Assembly (NCBI GenBank): GCA_030539815.1
Contig: JAUNXM010000054.1
Span: 3,248 to 11,628, forward strand
DNA: 8,381 nucleotides
Source: Methanobacterium sp.
Lineage (GTDB): Archaea; Methanobacteriota; Methanobacteria; Methanobacteriales; Methanobacteriaceae
Direction of reading: 5' to 3'
Shown: in pieces, positions 6,654 through 8,381 of the stretch
Layout: each line of letters starts with the position of its first letter
How positions within the stretch are numbered: the first letter of the stretch is position 1
Notes under the pieces: generated by a model
What the model was told of the DNA's origin: nothing
Databases searched by the model: none
The model's input: the letters and a program-made list of their open reading frames with translations, nothing else
Made by a program: the position numbers and the translations under genes

Positions 6654-7202
6654 TTAAATGTAAAATTCATGAACATCAGTGTAAATAGGCCCCACAGGGG
6701 TAAGTTCACTCTTTTTTAAAACCAGTTTTTCCACGGTCATATTGCCGATTTCTATATCCTGTAATTTTTTAATGGTATCTGCCAGTAATTCCTTGTTCTT
6801 AGGACCTTTAACCCGGGCTATGGTAAGGTGGGGAATGTAACTTCTTTCCTTTTTAAACCCCATTTTAACAAATTCCTGATCAATATCCATTTGAAGTTTG
6901 GAAAAAATTTGCGGATCTTCAATTCCCAACCAGACAACCCTCATATATTCTATATTAGGGAACACTCCTGTCCCCTTCACGTGCAATGGAAATGAATGGT
7001 AATTATCCAATTTTTCCTCAGTTGCACTGATTATCTGTTGAGCCTGAGATGAGGATATATCACCGAAGAATTTGAAGGTGAAATGAAGGTTTTCAGGTTC
7101 AACCATCTTCAATGGTGCATGGGTCTTTTTAATTTCCCTTTGAACTTCCTGTATCTTATTGGATAAATTACTATCTAAATCAACTGCCATAAATGCTCGC
7201 AC
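6654..7202 (-). CDS. thpR: RNA 2',3'-cyclic phosphodiesterase (2H family, LigT-like)
   Basis: A 2H phosphoesterase that opens RNA 2',3'-cyclic phosphates. Relatives were first named 2'-5' RNA ligases because some join tRNA halves in vitro (EC 3.1.4.58). The 182-residue product has the two signature HxTx motifs: H40 in HFTF and H125 in HLTI, about 85 residues apart. The N-terminus MRAFMAVDLD is typical of the family, and the length is normal. Start: GTG at 7200-7202, with GAGGTGAT 5 nt upstream. An internal ATG at codon 5 would cut the conserved MRAF beginning. The gene lies between the HprK-like gene (78 nt) and cca (97 nt) on the same strand. Adjacency to cca suggests a shared role in tRNA or other RNA 3'-end metabolism, but the physiological substrate is not established. 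It probably has its own TATA box. Confidence 0.92.
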   Translation of the reverse strand: MRAFMAVDLDSNLSNKIQEVQREIKKTHAPLKMVEPENLHFTFKFFGDISSSQAQQIISATEEKLDNYHSFPLHVKGTGVFPNIEYMRVVWLGIEDPQIFSKLQMDIDQEFVKMGFKKERSYIPHLTIARVKGPKNKELLADTIKKLQDIEIGNMTVEKLVLKKSELTPVGPIYTDVHEFYI

Positions 7203-7207
7203 AAATA

Positions 7208-7215
7208 ATCACCTC
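7208..7215 (-). promoter_or_regulatory. Strong Shine-Dalgarno site of thpR
   Basis: GAGGTGAT on the minus strand is an eight-base match to the archaeal anti-SD and lies 5 nt before GTG. It fixes the GTG start over the internal ATG at codon 5. Confidence 0.85.
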
Positions 7216-7256
7216 AATTCTTATAATCATTTTTTCCAAATTATTTTCTGGAGTTT

Positions 7257-7266
7257 TCTATATATC
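7257..7266 (-). promoter_or_regulatory. Candidate TATA box for thpR, inside a GGAGT/ACTCC dyad
   Basis: GATATATAGA on the minus strand is centred about 60 nt before the GTG. This predicts a start near 7236 and a leader of about 34 nt with the SD inside. The box lies in the 17-nt gap of an inverted repeat (GGAGT 7250-7254, ACTCC 7272-7276). That repeat could be an operator or a weak hairpin at the end of the upstream gene. Confidence 0.4.
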
Positions 7267-7280
7267 TTGACACTCCTTAA

Positions 7281-8219
7281 TCAAACAATAAGGTTTTTAA
7301 TCCTATCTAAACTTTCCAGGGGAGTTTCAATGGTGTTTAAAAGGTAAACATCTACTGTATGGAAAAGTTCCTGGAAGAAATTTTTCCTTAAATCCATCTT
7401 TCTCTGATCCCTCACCAGTTGGTGTGGATTACAGAAATCATTCTTCAACATGAAATTTAGACCTTCAAAGGAATCCAATTTCTGAAAGGGAGGGTTAGAA
7501 TTATTTCTTTCCAATAGTACTACACTTTTAAGTGTGCTAGTTTCTCGAACTCTAGCCTGAAATAAGGTGTTAACATCGGCAATTCCTCGTCCCTTGTTAT
7601 CCAGTTTCACATGGTAAACTTCATCTGAAAACTCCTCCCAGACCCGGGCCAGATCATCACGGATATAAGAATTCTTTTCTGAAGAATATATAGTTGCAGC
7701 ATTTTTGAATAAGCGGGTGAAGAACCAGTCATCAGAAATGTAATTAAAATCATCATACTGGAGGAGCCCATAGGTCAAGGTGGTTTTTCCAGTTTCAGGG
7801 GGCCCAATGATAGCCAGTGCATGGCCACCAAGGTCAACTGCAGATCCGTGGGTGGAATAACGTCGGTGCTCAGAATGGTACTCTTCAAAAAAGTCAGAAA
7901 TAGCTGCCAGGGCTATGCTTTTAATCCAACCATAATAATCGCAGTTTTTCACAATACAGGTCTTGGAAATGGGTTCGTATAAGACCCGCAGTTGTCCACC
8001 ATCATCCACTGAGAAAATCTTGGTATGGGGACGAATATCCTCATTCATGAACTTGAAATTATCTTCCCATTCCTCCTTAAAATTTATATTATCCGTAAGA
8101 AGTTTAACACAAGCTCCGTGGATATTAGCCTTTCTTTCAAATTTAACTTTATTTTTAAGTTTATTCAACATTTCATCCTTAATATGAGGTTTTATCAATT
8201 CCACATTGTAAGTTGACAT
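7281..8219 (-). CDS. Uncharacterised HPr-kinase/PEPCK-like P-loop protein
   Basis: The 312-residue product resembles the HprK/PEPCK superfamily. HGSAVDLGGHALAIIG (124-139) leads into a Walker A motif GPPETGKTT (139-147), laid out as in HPr kinase (HG, VD, G, P-loop). ISDDW (162-165 for its core) matches the acidic motif that follows the P-loop in these kinases. Residues 1-120 show no recognised domain. There is no signal peptide or membrane segment, so a cytoplasmic ATP/GTP-dependent kinase or ATPase is inferred. The HPr target of bacterial HprK belongs to the sugar phosphotransferase system, which methanogens generally lack, so the substrate is unknown. Start: ATG at 8217-8219. Only weak SD-like purines precede it, with a TATA box about 45 nt upstream. 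It is the first minus-strand gene of the right block, 78 nt upstream of thpR. The family assignment rests on motifs read by eye. Confidence 0.7.
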   Translation of the reverse strand: MSTYNVELIKPHIKDEMLNKLKNKVKFERKANIHGACVKLLTDNINFKEEWEDNFKFMNEDIRPHTKIFSVDDGGQLRVLYEPISKTCIVKNCDYYGWIKSIALAAISDFFEEYHSEHRRYSTHGSAVDLGGHALAIIGPPETGKTTLTYGLLQYDDFNYISDDWFFTRLFKNAATIYSSEKNSYIRDDLARVWEEFSDEVYHVKLDNKGRGIADVNTLFQARVRETSTLKSVVLLERNNSNPPFQKLDSFEGLNFMLKNDFCNPHQLVRDQRKMDLRKNFFQELFHTVDVYLLNTIETPLESLDRIKNLIV

Positions 8220-8252
8220 TGTATTAACCGCTTCAAGTCCTTAGATTCCAAT

Positions 8253-8280
8253 GGTGCACCTTTATAGTGTCCATTGTACA
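8253..8280. repeat. Palindromes GGTGCACC and TGTACA flanking the TATA box
   Basis: GGTGCACC (8253-8260) and TGTACA (8275-8280) are perfect palindromes on either side of the candidate TATA box of the HprK-like gene. Each is next to a CCATT/AATGG-type sequence, and AATGG (8250-8254) and CCATT (8271-8275) are inverted about the box. A regulator binding here would block the promoter. This role is inferred from position only. Confidence 0.3.
8259..8267 (-). promoter_or_regulatory. Candidate TATA box for the HprK-like gene
   Basis: CTATAAAGG on the minus strand is centred about 45 nt before the ATG, predicting a start near 8237 and a leader of roughly 18 nt. Other TATA-like strings occur further out (TATATATGGG near 8318-8327 and TTTATAAAT near 8349-8356). 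The last of these reads on both strands and might serve a gene beyond the right edge. Confidence 0.4.
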
Positions 8281-8381
8281 TTTACCATAATATCCATACC
8301 TTTAGTTTAATAAAAACCCATATATATCAAGTTTTGTACCATTCAGGATTTATAAATACTCCTATTCCCAGGGGTTATAAG

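Noticed and set aside
7188..7190. Internal ATG (codon 5) as the thpR start
   Set aside because: It would lose the conserved MRAF beginning, while the GTG at 7200-7202 has an eight-base SD at ideal spacing.

Overview
The window looks like chromosomal DNA from a methanogenic archaeon, most likely of the order Methanobacteriales (Methanobacterium-like). This is judged from the archaeal eukaryote-type two-subunit primase, the archaeal class I CCA-adding enzyme, the MetRS with four CxxC knuckles, TATA-type promoters with very AT-rich spacers, SD sites of the AGGAGGTGAT type, and frequent GTG/TTG starts. The genus assignment is inference. Nothing mobile, no CRISPR array and no tRNA or rRNA gene was seen.

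Layout. Minus strand, 1-2270: the 5' end of an unrecognised gene cut by the left edge, a doubtful 25-codon ORF coupled to the metG stop, then metG (methionyl-tRNA synthetase). Positions 2271-2602 form a 332-bp divergent promoter region with short repeats. Plus strand, 2603-5047: priL and priS, the two subunits of the replicative DNA primase, as a tight two-gene operon. The region 5048-5164 is a convergent terminator zone. Minus strand, 5165-8219: cca (CCA-adding enzyme), thpR (RNA 2',3'-cyclic phosphodiesterase) and an uncharacterised HPr-kinase/PEPCK-like P-loop protein. In transcription order these run HprK-like, thpR, cca. Positions 8220-8381 hold the promoter of the HprK-like gene and two dyads around it.

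How the genes fit together. The window is an information-processing neighbourhood: tRNA charging (metG), replication priming (priL/priS) and RNA 3'-end chemistry (thpR and cca). The HprK-like gene is the least understood member, because methanogens generally lack the phosphotransfer protein HPr that gives the family its name, so its substrate is open. Initiation styles differ. The metG, cca and thpR genes use TTG or GTG with a clear Shine-Dalgarno sequence. priL uses ATG with no SD and a TATA-like box about 26 nt upstream, which suggests a leaderless mRNA. The left partial gene has a similar TATA spacing but a weak SD-like GAAGGA, so it is less certain. The window is mostly ordinary core genome. 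The points most worth a second look are the HprK-like protein, the in-frame coupling of priL to priS, the repeats upstream of priL, and an unusual residue in the MetRS methionine pocket.
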